Part shown: positions 54,778-63,419 of the stretch, one piece after another
Numbering within the stretch: position 1 is the stretch's first letter
How the letters are laid out: the number at the start of each line of letters is the position of its first letter
NCBI RefSeq assembly: GCF_019443425.1
Contig: NZ_CP080382.1
Location: 3,782,001-3,846,000, forward strand
Length of the DNA: 64,000 nucleotides
Reading direction: 5' to 3'
Source: Arthrobacter sp. PAMC25284
GTDB taxonomy: Bacteria > Actinomycetota > Actinomycetes > Actinomycetales > Micrococcaceae
Notes under the pieces: model-generated
Told to the model about the DNA's origin: nothing
Databases searched by the model: none
The model's input: the letters and a program-made list of their open reading frames with translations, nothing else
Program-made: the position numbers and the translations under genes

Positions 54778-56113
54778 ATGACCGCAACTTCATCCGTCGA
54801 TCTCGAGGCGGGTCCCAGCAGCAAGCGCGAGGAACGCAAAGTCCTCGCAGGGACCCTGGTGGGAACCACTATCGAGTGGTACGACTTCTTTATTTTTGCC
54901 CAGCTGACCGCAACGCTGCTGTCTCCGCTGTTCCTGGCCCCGCTCAACGCCTCCAATCCGGGCCTGGCTCAGATTCTTTCCTTCGCCCTCATCGGCATCA
55001 GCTTCCTGTTCCGCCCGCTTGGCGCCATCGTCGCCGGCCACCTCGGCGACCGCCTCGGTCGCAAGGCGATGCTGGTCTTCACCCTCATCATGATGGGTGC
55101 CGCCACGGCCCTGATCGGCATGCTCCCGACGTACAACGAGATCGGCGTCTGGGCGCCTATCCTGCTGATCACGCTGCGTGTGGTCCAGGGCTTCTCGGCC
55201 GGCGGCGAATGGGGCGGCGCGGCACTGATGGCTGTGGAGCACGCTCCCAAGTCCAAGCGCGGCCTGTTCGGCGCCTACCCGCAGATCGGCGTCCCGGTGG
55301 GCATGATCCTCGCCACCGGCCTGCTGTACTTCCTCAACACCAGCATGTCCAAGGAAGACTTCGCAGCCTGGGGCTGGCGCGTCCCGTTCCTGCTCTCGAT
55401 CCTCCTGATCGTGGTCGGCTACCTCATCCGCCGCGCCGTGGCCGAAAGCCCGGTCTTCAAGGAAATGACCGAACGCAAGGCCCAGAGCAAGGCCCCCCTG
55501 AGCGAGCTCATCCGGAATCACAAGAAGCCGGTGCTGTTCTCGACCATGATTTTCATCGGCAATAACGCCGCCGGCTACCTGCTGATCGCGTTCTTCATCT
55601 CCTACGCCACCAAGTCGCTGAAGATGCCCCTCCCGGAGGTCCTGCTCGCCACCACCCTGGCTTCCTTCGGCTGGCTGATCTTCACGCTGGTCGGCGGCTG
55701 GCTCTCGGACAAGATCGGCCGGGTCAAGACGTTCCTTACCGGCTACGCGATTGTCTTCGTCTGGATGATCCCACTCTTTGCCCTCATCGAGACCAAGAAC
55801 ATCATGCTGTACGGTGTGGGGCCTCTTCGTCCTGACGATCGGCCTGGGTCTTTCCTACGGCCCGATGTCCGCGATGTACGCTGAAATGTTCCCCGCCCAG
55901 GTGCGTTACTCGGGTATCTCGATCGGCTACGCCTTCGGAGCCATCCTGGGCGGTGCCTTCGCCGCGATGATTGCCGAAGCCCTCCTGCAGACCACCAAGT
56001 GGAGCGGCTCGGTCGGCATCTACATCATGGTCCTGTGCGTCATTTCCGCCGTCGGCGTTGTGCTGGCCAAGGAAACGAAGGGCAACCCGCTCGGCGTCAG
56101 CAGCCACCACTAG
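54778..56113 (+). pseudogene. MFS transporter, MHS family, frameshifted
   Basis: Typical MHS start VGTTIEWYDFFIFAQLTATLL and GDRLGRKAMLV, RVVQGFSAGGEWGGAAL. The frame breaks at GGGG 55818-55821: removing one G joins ...NIMLYGVGLFVLTIGLGL and restores a 444-residue protein ending KETKGNPLGVSSHH. ATG has GGAG 5 bases upstream. Likely transports the acid used or made by the neighbouring monooxygenase. Base error is the likely cause. Confidence 0.86.
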
Positions 56114-56124
56114 AACAACAACAA

Positions 56125-56188
56125 CGCGGGGTCACTTCTCGCCCATCCGGTAGTCCCGGACCGGCGAGGAGTGACCCCGCATTGTTTT
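56125..56188. terminator. Bidirectional terminator with long stem
   Basis: GCGGGGTCACTTCTCGCC at 56125-56142 pairs (one G-U) with the segment at 56162-56179; an inner CCGGT/ACCGG stem fills the middle. TTGTTTT follows on the forward strand and a GTT-rich stretch on the reverse strand. Between the MHS transporter and the convergent hydrolase. Confidence 0.75.
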
Positions 56189-57011
56189 AAGACAGGAAGG
56201 CGATGGCGCCTTGCTTGAAGGCCCGGCTCGTGACGGCGTTGGTGTGGCTGCGTCCGGGCAGGATGAGCTGCTCAACCAGGGTGCCCGCCTTGGCCGCGAT
56301 CGCGGCCAGCTCCGGCATGGAGGCGGCCCGCTCGTCGCTCTCGCCGGCCACCAGGAGCATTGGCATGTGCGGGACAGCCTCGGCCGGATCATAGGGTTCG
56401 GCCTTGATGGCTTCCACGAGGGAGAGCAGCGCGAAGATATTGTTGCTGGGGAGCAGCTGGGCCATCTTCAGTAGCCCGGCGGTCGATTCGTCGGTGATCG
56501 GCGTGCCGTCGGCGAGGTGCCGCTGGGCGGCCACCAGGTCGAACCGCGCCAGCGGGTCCGAAACGTTGGGTCCGCCGAGGACCAGCCGGTGCACCAGTTC
56601 CGGCTGTGTGGCACCGAACTCCCAGGCCAGCCGGGAGCCCAGCGAGTAGCCGATCACGTCCAGCCCGCTGGAGGGGTCTCCGTCGCGCAGTGGCGTGGCG
56701 CCGGCGTCGACCGACATCTGCAGCAGGTCCGCCCGGATCCGGCTCGGCGAATACGAATCCAGATCCTCGGGGCTGGCGCTGCGGCCGTGGCCGGGAAGGT
56801 CCACGGTTACCACCCGGCGGCCGGCGTCCAGCAGCGCCGAGATCCAGCCGGTGTCCTCCCAATTGAGCTTGCTGGAGGAGGAAAAGCCGTGCAGCAGCAG
56901 GACCGGACGCAGCCCGGCATCGTTCGCGGGCTCGTGGATCCCCACATACAACTGGGGATCGGTTCCCTCCACGGTGTGGACGTGCTGTTCGCCCGTGTGC
57001 CTGCCGCTCAT
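56187..57011 (-). CDS. Alpha/beta hydrolase (AcoC C-terminal-type)
   Basis: 274 residues. Oxyanion LLLHGFSSSSKLNW, nucleophile GYSLGSR, acid in LLVAGESDERA, and His in LPGRSHTNAV. Four bases after the lipoyl protein stop, with GAGGAC upstream. In acetoin dehydrogenases the E2 (AcoC) is one chain with a lipoyl domain followed by a hydrolase domain; here the two are separate genes. Likely acts in the same complex. Inferred. Confidence 0.85.
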   Translation of the reverse strand: MSGRHTGEQHVHTVEGTDPQLYVGIHEPANDAGLRPVLLLHGFSSSSKLNWEDTGWISALLDAGRRVVTVDLPGHGRSASPEDLDSYSPSRIRADLLQMSVDAGATPLRDGDPSSGLDVIGYSLGSRLAWEFGATQPELVHRLVLGGPNVSDPLARFDLVAAQRHLADGTPITDESTAGLLKMAQLLPSNNIFALLSLVEAIKAEPYDPAEAVPHMPMLLVAGESDERAASMPELAAIAAKAGTLVEQLILPGRSHTNAVTSRAFKQGAIAFLS

Positions 57012-57015
57012 CGTC

Positions 57016-57345
57016 TCAGTCCTCATCAGGTACGGCGCTCAGGCGGACCCGGCGCCGGGGTGGTTCTTCCGTTGGTACCGTGCCGACGATGCCGGCGGTG
57101 TTGTCCGGCACCTCAAACACAACCAGGGGCTCGCCGACGTTGATTTTGTCACCGGGCCCACCATGGATACGCACCACCTTACCCGCCTGGGGGCTGGGCA
57201 ATTCAAGGGCCGACTTCGCGGTTTCCACCTCGACGAGCGGCTGGTTCCGCTCCACGTGGTCACCGGCGGCCACGAGCCATTCGAGCACCGTGGCCTCGAT
57301 CAGCCCCTCGCCGAGGTCGGGCAGGGGAAACGAAATTTCAGCCAC
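57016..57345 (-). CDS. Stand-alone lipoyl (E2-type) domain protein
   Basis: 109 residues: one biotinyl-lipoyl domain (ISFPLPDLGEGLIEATVLEW, lipoyl Lys 44 in ETAKSALELP) and a short tail TEEPPRRRVRLSAVPDED that resembles the start of an E1/E3-binding linker. No subunit-binding or acyltransferase domain follows. GTG start overlaps the E1 beta stop by 8 bases. Its separate stop may be genuine or result from a base change. Confidence 0.85.
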   Translation of the reverse strand: MAEISFPLPDLGEGLIEATVLEWLVAAGDHVERNQPLVEVETAKSALELPSPQAGKVVRIHGGPGDKINVGEPLVVFEVPDNTAGIVGTVPTEEPPRRRVRLSAVPDED

Positions 57346-58375
57346 GCCGGTACTCCAATACTCGCTGGATCCCGAAGAGGATCCGGTCAATGTTCGGGAT
57401 GTATTCGTCCTCCAGGTCCCCGGAGGGGTAGGGCACGTCGAAGCCGGTGACCCGTTCCACCGGCGCCTTGAGGGTGTCAAAGCAGCTTTGGGTGATCAAC
57501 TGCGCTACTTCGGCGCCAAGCCCGGACGTCAGCGGCGCTTCATGAACGACGACGGCGCGCCGCGTCTTCCCCACGGAGGCGGCCAGTGCGGCAGCATCAA
57601 TTGGTTTGAGCCAGCGCAGGTCCAGGACCTCGACGTCGATCCCGTCCTCGGCGGCAAGCTCCGCCACCTGCAGGCAGCGGGCCACCATGGCACCCCAGGC
57701 CACGAGCGTGACGTGCCGGCCCGTGCGCATGACTTTGGCGCCGGTGGGGGAATCCGCGGCGGCGCCACTCTGGGCGAGGTCGACCGCACCTTTCTGCCAG
57801 TAGCGGGACTTCGGCTCCATAAAGACCACCGGGTCCGGCCGCGTGGCGGCGTACTTGAGCAGGTGGTAAGCCTCGTGCGGGGTCGACGGCGAGACGACCT
57901 TGAGGCCGGGGACGTGGGCGAAGAGCGCCTCCAGGCTTTCGCCGTGGTGTTCGGGGGCGCGGATGCCGCCGAAGCTGGGCACCCGGAGCGTGACGGGCAT
58001 CGGCAGGGCGCCGCGGCTGCGGTAGTTCAGCCGGGCGATCTGGCAGATGATCTGGTTGATCGCAGGGTAGGCGAAGCCGTCGAACTGGACCTCGGGGATC
58101 GGGTGGAACCCGGCCATGGCCAGGCCCGCTGCCATACCCAGGATGCCGGATTCGGCCAGTGGCGTGTCGAAGACGCGGCGCTCGCCGTGTTTGGCCTGCA
58201 GCCCGTCCGTGATCCGGAAGACGCCGCCGAGCTTGCCGCAGTCCTCGCCGAAAACCAGTGTCCGGGGATTCTCGGTGAGGAGTTCGTCGAGGGCCAGGTT
58301 GAGGGCCTGCTGCATCGACAGGGTCACGGTGGCCGGATTCACCCCTGCCTCGCTTTCAAGGATCGCATTAGACAT
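57338..58375 (-). CDS. 2-oxoacid dehydrogenase E1 component, beta subunit
   Basis: 345 residues. Transketolase central and C-terminal domains: LVFGEDCGKLGGVFRITDGL, TPLAESGILGMAAGLAMAGF and LRWLKPIDAAALA. Closest pattern is the branched-chain 2-oxoacid or acetoin/pyruvate E1 beta. It overlaps E1 alpha by 8 bases, giving balanced synthesis of the heterotetramer. Confidence 0.94.
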   Translation of the reverse strand: MSNAILESEAGVNPATVTLSMQQALNLALDELLTENPRTLVFGEDCGKLGGVFRITDGLQAKHGERRVFDTPLAESGILGMAAGLAMAGFHPIPEVQFDGFAYPAINQIICQIARLNYRSRGALPMPVTLRVPSFGGIRAPEHHGESLEALFAHVPGLKVVSPSTPHEAYHLLKYAATRPDPVVFMEPKSRYWQKGAVDLAQSGAAADSPTGAKVMRTGRHVTLVAWGAMVARCLQVAELAAEDGIDVEVLDLRWLKPIDAAALAASVGKTRRAVVVHEAPLTSGLGAEVAQLITQSCFDTLKAPVERVTGFDVPYPSGDLEDEYIPNIDRILFGIQRVLEYRRG

Positions 58376-59426
58376 GTTCGGACTCCTCGCGCCAGCTGGC
58401 GGACTGGGCCTGCAGGGCAGGGGTGGTTTCCTGGAAGACCAGGTCGAACATTTCAGCGCCGGGCCGCGGGCGGAGGGCCTGGAGGCCGGTCCGGATCTGT
58501 TCCTCTTCGGCCCGGGCCGCGGCGTCGGCGGCGTCGAAGAAGGCCGCATCGGCGAGTCCGTCGGCGAGCAGGCGCTCACGGAGGCGATCCAGCGGATCCT
58601 GGCCGGCGCCGTCGCGCTCTTCCGTCAGCGTGCGGTAGCGGCCGGGATCATCGGCGGTTGAATGCGGGCCGCGCCGGTAGGTCATGGCCTCAATAACCAC
58701 GGGGCCATGGCCGGCCCGGGCATGGGCGACGGCGCGGCGGGTTGCCATCACGACGGCGGCGACGTCGTTGCCGTCGATCTGCAGCGCCGGAATGCCGTAG
58801 CCGGCGGCACGTGCGGCGACGGAACCGCCCGCCACCTGGCGTTCGGTCGGGACGGAGATGGCCCAGCCGTTGTTCTGGATGAAGAACACCACGGGCGCCT
58901 TCAGGATGGCGGCGAAGTTCATCGCTTCGTGGACGTCGCCCTGCGAGGAGGCGCCGTCGCCGAAGTAGCTCAGGGCCACACCGGGTATGCGATCGGCGGT
59001 TCCGTCCTCGCACTCCAGCGTCTGGCCGTGGGCCCAGCCGACGGCGTGCAGGACGGATCCGGCGACGACAGCCTGGATCGGCGCGAGCCGGGACTCCACG
59101 GGGTTGTAGAGGCCGCCATGCCATGTGGCCTTGTGGGTGGCCATGTAGGCGATCATGTCCACACCCAGGGTGCGGGCAACGCCCATTTCCCGGTAAGTCG
59201 GGAAGGCGAAGTCCCGGGTGGTGTCCATGGCGTAGCCGCTGCCGACCTGGGCTGCTTCCTGGCCGTGCTCGGGCGCGTAGCCGGGAATCAGGCCCTGCCG
59301 CTGCCAGGCGACGGCCGAGGTGTCGAGGTGGCGGACAGCCGCCATCAGGGTATAGAGCTCGCGGAGCTCATCGGGTGTCAGCGGCGGTGCATCAGTACCG
59401 GGCGCCAAGGGGAAAAGGGTCTCCAT
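58368..59426 (-). CDS. 2-oxoacid dehydrogenase E1 component, alpha subunit
   Basis: 352 residues. TPP-binding motif SYFGDGASSQGDVHEAMNFA to FFIQNN, and GLIPGYAPEHGQEAAQVGSGYA near residue 46. Typical of the branched-chain/acetoin-type E1 alpha. Substrate cannot be fixed; no E3 gene is in the window. ATG 59426 has TAGGGT 7 bases before it, likely leaderless; an upstream in-frame ATG lacks this box. Confidence 0.93.
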   Translation of the reverse strand: METLFPLAPGTDAPPLTPDELRELYTLMAAVRHLDTSAVAWQRQGLIPGYAPEHGQEAAQVGSGYAMDTTRDFAFPTYREMGVARTLGVDMIAYMATHKATWHGGLYNPVESRLAPIQAVVAGSVLHAVGWAHGQTLECEDGTADRIPGVALSYFGDGASSQGDVHEAMNFAAILKAPVVFFIQNNGWAISVPTERQVAGGSVAARAAGYGIPALQIDGNDVAAVVMATRRAVAHARAGHGPVVIEAMTYRRGPHSTADDPGRYRTLTEERDGAGQDPLDRLRERLLADGLADAAFFDAADAAARAEEEQIRTGLQALRPRPGAEMFDLVFQETTPALQAQSASWREESEHV

Positions 59427-59433
59427 GCCTGTG

Positions 59434-59439
59434 ACCCTA
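59434..59439 (-). promoter_or_regulatory. -10 box of leaderless E1 alpha transcript
   Basis: TAGGGT on the reverse strand, 7 bases before ATG 59426. Confidence 0.45.
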
Positions 59440-59585
59440 GTCACCCCAACGCCGCCGTGCAATCAGCTCAGTGATGGCTGGCCAAGCTGTACAAATATGC
59501 GGGAATTGAGCCGCCCAGTCCTGGCAATTTGTAAGATTCCCGATCCGCCACACCGGTTCGGCCGCCGGAGCGGCGCCGGGCGGAC

Positions 59586-60444
59586 TCAGCTGATTTCGAC
59601 GGCGTCACCGCTGACGATAATCCCGCCGAGCAGCGGAACCTCGACGGTGAGCACGCTCGGGCGGCCGACGTGGCTGCCCTGGTGCACGACCACGCGGGCG
59701 GGCAGTTCCACGAGTGAGAGCAGGCGGAGGTATCCGCCGAACGACGCGGCGGCCGAACCCGTCGCCGGGTCCTCGGTGATGGTGCCCACCGGGAAGAGGT
59801 TGCGTGAGTCGAACTCGCCCGGTCCCGTCGCGCAGAGCGTTGTGACGGTGCCGGCCCAGTGCTGATCATCCATCAGCGCGCGCAGCGGAGCCGGGTCGAA
59901 GACAAAGGAATCGAAGGTCGTCCGGTCGGCGAAGACGAGGATCGGGTGCCAGTTACCGGCGAACGCGACCATCGGCGGGTAGCCGGGGTCCAGATCGTCC
60001 CGGACCACGCCGAGCAGCCCGAGCAATCTCTCCAGGATGCCGTCGGGAAACCCGGCCAGCTGCGGCTCAACGCTCGTGAACCGTGCCGTCACCGCGGTGC
60101 CCTGGCCTGCGGTCTCGATCACGACCGGCCCCCACCGCTGTGTCGAAGGTGAAGGATCCGGTTCCGTCGCGCCCTGACAGCGCCACGGCCAGGGCGATGG
60201 TGGCGTGGCCGCAAAATGGAACCTCGGCAATCGGCGAGAAGAAGCGCACCCGGTGCCGCCGGGGGTTTCCCTCAAGCGCCACTCCGGTGACGAATACCGT
60301 TTCGGCGTAGCCGACGTCGGCGGCGATGGCCTGCATAAGGGCGTCGTCCAGACGGGTCGCGTCGAGCACTACCCCCGCAGGGTTTCCACCGCCGGGGGTA
60401 GTGCTGAAGGCGGCGTAACGCAGTACGTCCGTGGCCTGTTCCAT
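59586..60444 (-). pseudogene. PhzF family isomerase, frameshifted
   Basis: N-terminal LRYAAFSTTPGGGNPAGVVLD (with catalytic-Glu region GYAETVFV) and FFSPIAEVPFCGHATIALAVAL are in one frame; the rest (FPVGTITEDPATGSAAASFG) continues in another. Break at GGGGG (CCCCC 60129-60133 on the forward strand): deleting one base restores GSFTFDTAVGPVVIETAG and a 285-residue protein of standard size. PhzF-like enzymes catalyse isomerisations; phenazine genes are absent. Confidence 0.87.
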
Positions 60445-60474
60445 TCGGACATGGTCGCACATGGCCCGGGAGGG

Positions 60475-61893
60475 TCAGCCGGCGGAGTCGGCCGGTTCCT
60501 TGTCCCGGGCATCCTGCTCCGGGCGGCGCGCGCTGACCCGGGCGCCGATCCAGCAGGCCACGGCGATGCCGGCGACGAGCGCGAAGGTGCTGACCAGCTG
60601 GCGGCTGCTGTCCGGGTTGCTGAAGCCGACGGCGAAGATCGCAGCCAGGATCACAAGCCCGGCGATGGTCAGTGCCGGGAAGCCCTTCATCCGCAGCGGC
60701 AGGACGGTGCCGTCCCGGTCCGCGCGGCGCCGCAGGATCAGCTGGGATACGAGGGCGGAGCCCCACACCACCAGGCAGGTGGAACCGACCAGCTGGAACA
60801 GGGCCGGCAGGATCCGCTCCGGGAACAAGAGCTCCAGCACGGCGGCAACGAAGCCGAAGGCCACGGAGATGCCCACGGCTACGGCCGGCACCCGGGCCGT
60901 GTTCAGCCTCGACAGGATGCGGGGTGCCTCGCCGCGCTTGGACAGCGAGTACGCCATCCGGGACGCGCCGTAGAGATTGGCGTTCAGAGCCGAGAGGAGG
61001 GCGACGACGGCGACCAGCGTGATCGCTGACCCGGCGCCGGGGATGCGGGCCACGTCCAGGACGCCGGCGAACGGCGACGCGAGTGCTTCGGATGTCGCGG
61101 GCAGGATGGCGGCGATGACGAATACGGAGCCGATGTAGAAGACCAGGATGCGCCAGAGGACCGTGCGGACCGCCTGACCGACGCTGCGCGCGGGATTCTC
61201 AGTCTCGGCGGCTGCCACGCTGACGATCTCGGTACCGCCGAAGGCGAAGATCACCACAAACAGGGCGGTGGCAATCCCGCCAAATCCTGCGGGTGCGAAG
61301 TCGGTGGTGATGTTGGCCAGTCCGGGCGAGGCGACCCCGGGGAGCCAGCCAAGCAGCAGTGCGGCGCCGATGCCGACGAACAGCAGGATCGCGGCGACCT
61401 TGAGGATCGCAAACCAGAACTCGAACTCACCGAAGTTCTTCACGCCGGCGAGGTTGATGGCCGTGAACAGTGCCATAAACACCAGTGACAGTGCCCAGAC
61501 CGGGAGGACCGGCCAGACGGTGACGAGCAATGCGGCGGCGCCGAGGGCTTCGGCGGCGATGACCACTACCAGTTGCAGCCACCACAGCCACCCAACGGTC
61601 GCTCCGGCGGTCCGGCCCATGGCCTTCGCGGCGTAGACGGAAAACGCGCCGCTGTTGGGATTGGCGGCGGCCATTTCCCCCAGCGCCCACATGACCAGAA
61701 TGATCAGTGTTCCGGCGACCAGGTAGGAGATCAGCACGGCGGGGCCGGCCGCCTGGATGCCGGCCCCGGAGCCGAGGAACAGGCCGGCGCCGATGGCGCT
61801 GCCGAGTCCCATCATGGTGAGTTGGCGCGGTTTCATGCTCTGGCCCTGGCTCCGTGTTGGATCAGGGCGCTGCGCGGTGGACGTCATTATCAT
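60475..61893 (-). CDS. Amino-acid permease, APC family
   Basis: 472 residues, 12 helices. SMKPRQLTMMGLGSAIGAGLFLGSGAGIQAAGPA is the classic helix 1 region, and EIVSVAAAETENPARSV follows helix 6. Carries amino acids such as Ala, Gly, D-Ser or aromatic types. ATG 61893 with GAAGG upstream. Divergent from the Lrp gene at 62080, probably its regulator. Confidence 0.93.
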   Translation of the reverse strand: MIMTSTAQRPDPTRSQGQSMKPRQLTMMGLGSAIGAGLFLGSGAGIQAAGPAVLISYLVAGTLIILVMWALGEMAAANPNSGAFSVYAAKAMGRTAGATVGWLWWLQLVVVIAAEALGAAALLVTVWPVLPVWALSLVFMALFTAINLAGVKNFGEFEFWFAILKVAAILLFVGIGAALLLGWLPGVASPGLANITTDFAPAGFGGIATALFVVIFAFGGTEIVSVAAAETENPARSVGQAVRTVLWRILVFYIGSVFVIAAILPATSEALASPFAGVLDVARIPGAGSAITLVAVVALLSALNANLYGASRMAYSLSKRGEAPRILSRLNTARVPAVAVGISVAFGFVAAVLELLFPERILPALFQLVGSTCLVVWGSALVSQLILRRRADRDGTVLPLRMKGFPALTIAGLVILAAIFAVGFSNPDSSRQLVSTFALVAGIAVACWIGARVSARRPEQDARDKEPADSAG

Positions 61894-62005
61894 GCTGGCG
61901 AACCTTCGTGTGGTCGTTGTCGGGGGGTCCTTGTGGGACTTAACAAATTTACCGCCTCCGGCACGCCGCAGCCGCCGCATCCGGCCCGGGGCCGTGAGAG
62001 CATGG

Positions 62006-62018
62006 TGGCAGTTTGCCA
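62006..62018. promoter_or_regulatory. Candidate Lrp operator
   Basis: Perfect inverted repeat TGGCA-GTT-TGCCA in the 186-base gap between the permease and lrp genes. Confidence 0.45.
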
Positions 62019-62079
62019 GACTAAACAGCGCATTGGCTGACGGTTTGTCCGGTCATGACCGCAGGGAAAAGGAAGAACG

Positions 62080-62553
62080 ATGACGGTTGATCCGCTGGAC
62101 GCGAAAATTGTCCGGTTCTTCACGGATACGCCGCGGGCCTCTGTCCTGGAGGCCTCACGCGTGCTCAAAGTGGCCCGCGCCACCGTCCAGTCGCGGCTGG
62201 ACCGAATGCAGGACAGCGCTGTCATCGGTTCCTGGGTGCCGCAACCGGATCCGGCACACTTTGGCTTTCCGGTGGTGGCGTTCTGTTCGCTGACCATCAA
62301 CCAGGACCTCGGGCACGACGCCGTCGTCGCTGCCCTGTCCCGGATCCCTGAACTGATTGAAATTCACACGGTCTCCGGCAGTTCGGACCTCATGGCGAGG
62401 GTCGCGGCCCGGTCCAACCCGGATCTTCAACGGGTGCTCGACGCCATGATTGCCACCCGGACCGTGCTGCGCTCCTCCTCCGTCATAGTCCTCAACACCC
62501 ACTTCCAGGGACGCACCTTGCCGCTGCTCGAGGCCGCCGCACGGGGGGAGTGA
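62080..62553 (+). CDS. Lrp/AsnC family transcriptional regulator
   Basis: 157 residues. N-terminal winged helix VLEASRVLKVARATVQSRLDRM then a RAM domain (IHTVSGSSDLMARVAA). AAGGAAG lies 7 bases upstream of the ATG. Divergent from the permease gene, so likely its local regulator responsive to the transported amino acid. Confidence 0.93.
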   Translation: MTVDPLDAKIVRFFTDTPRASVLEASRVLKVARATVQSRLDRMQDSAVIGSWVPQPDPAHFGFPVVAFCSLTINQDLGHDAVVAALSRIPELIEIHTVSGSSDLMARVAARSNPDLQRVLDAMIATRTVLRSSSVIVLNTHFQGRTLPLLEAAARGE

Positions 62554-62611
62554 GCCGAAACACGCACGGGACGCATTTTGTCCGTCGCGTCCATGGTCGT
62601 AGAATGAGTTC

Positions 62612-62626
62612 TAGTCAATATGACTA
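62612..62626. promoter_or_regulatory. NrtR-type operator over the nrtR-nadA promoter
   Basis: Perfect inverted repeat TAGTCA-ATA-TGACTA. It is adjacent to and overlaps a TATAAC box (62625-62630), so binding would block transcription. Confidence 0.6.
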
Positions 62627-62699
62627 TAACTAATCCGGCGGTCGGACCGGAGCCAGCCGGGCCGTTCCGCCAGGACCCGCCCGGATCCCTGAAAGCGGG

Positions 62700-63419
62700 G
62701 TGAACACCGTGTACATCACAGCAGCCAACGTCTCCGAACGCCAGACGGCACCGCCGACGCTGGCCATTTCCACCGTGATCTTCGCCCTCCGGCCCAGCGA
62801 ACGGACCGGCCGTCCCACGCTCTGGATTCCCCTGGTGTGCAGGATCCGGGAACCGTTCAAGGATCTCTGGGCGCTCCCCGGCGGACCGCTGACGCACTCG
62901 GATTCGCTGCAGGACGCCGCTTCCCGGAACCTGCGTGAGACCACCGGGCTCGCCCCGAACTACCTTGAGCAGCTCTACGCCTTCGGCGGGCTGCACCGCT
63001 CACCCACCCAGCGCGTCGTTTCGATTGTGTACTGGGCCCTCGTCCAGCCCACCGAGGCCGCGCTCGCGGATGAATCCGAAAACGTCCGCTGGTTCCGCGC
63101 CGACAGGCTGGGGGAGTTGGCCTTCGACCACAACGCAATCATTGAGTATGCCCTCTGGCGGCTGCGCAACAAGATGGCGTACGGCTCGATTGCCTACCAC
63201 CTGCTCGGTGAATATTTCACCCTGGCCCAGGTCCGCGAAGTCTACGAAGCAGTCCTGGACCGCGAGCTGGATCCGGCCAACTTCAGACGCCAGATCAAGG
63301 CCGCCCCGGAAATCGAAGAAACCGATCAGTACCTGCAGGGCGGCAAACACCGTCCACCCCGCCTCTACCGCTTCACCGGCCGCCCCGGCCTCGACCCAGA
63401 TACCAGGAGCACACCATGA
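62700..63419 (+). CDS. nrtR: NrtR-like Nudix-family transcriptional regulator
   Basis: 239 residues. Nudix fold then a winged helix (AYHLLGEYFTLAQVREVYEAVL). The Nudix box GGPLTHSDSLQDAASRNLRETTG (61-83) lacks the first Glu and one Glu of REUxEE, so hydrolysis is unlikely; NrtR uses the fold to sense ADP-ribose or NAD-related signals. GTG start. The stop overlaps nadA (ATGA). Own operator at 62612. Confidence 0.9.
   Translation: MNTVYITAANVSERQTAPPTLAISTVIFALRPSERTGRPTLWIPLVCRIREPFKDLWALPGGPLTHSDSLQDAASRNLRETTGLAPNYLEQLYAFGGLHRSPTQRVVSIVYWALVQPTEAALADESENVRWFRADRLGELAFDHNAIIEYALWRLRNKMAYGSIAYHLLGEYFTLAQVREVYEAVLDRELDPANFRRQIKAAPEIEETDQYLQGGKHRPPRLYRFTGRPGLDPDTRSTP

Noticed and set aside
59586..60444. 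Phenazine synthesis gene
   Set aside because: Single PhzF-like gene without phz neighbours; the family has many other roles.
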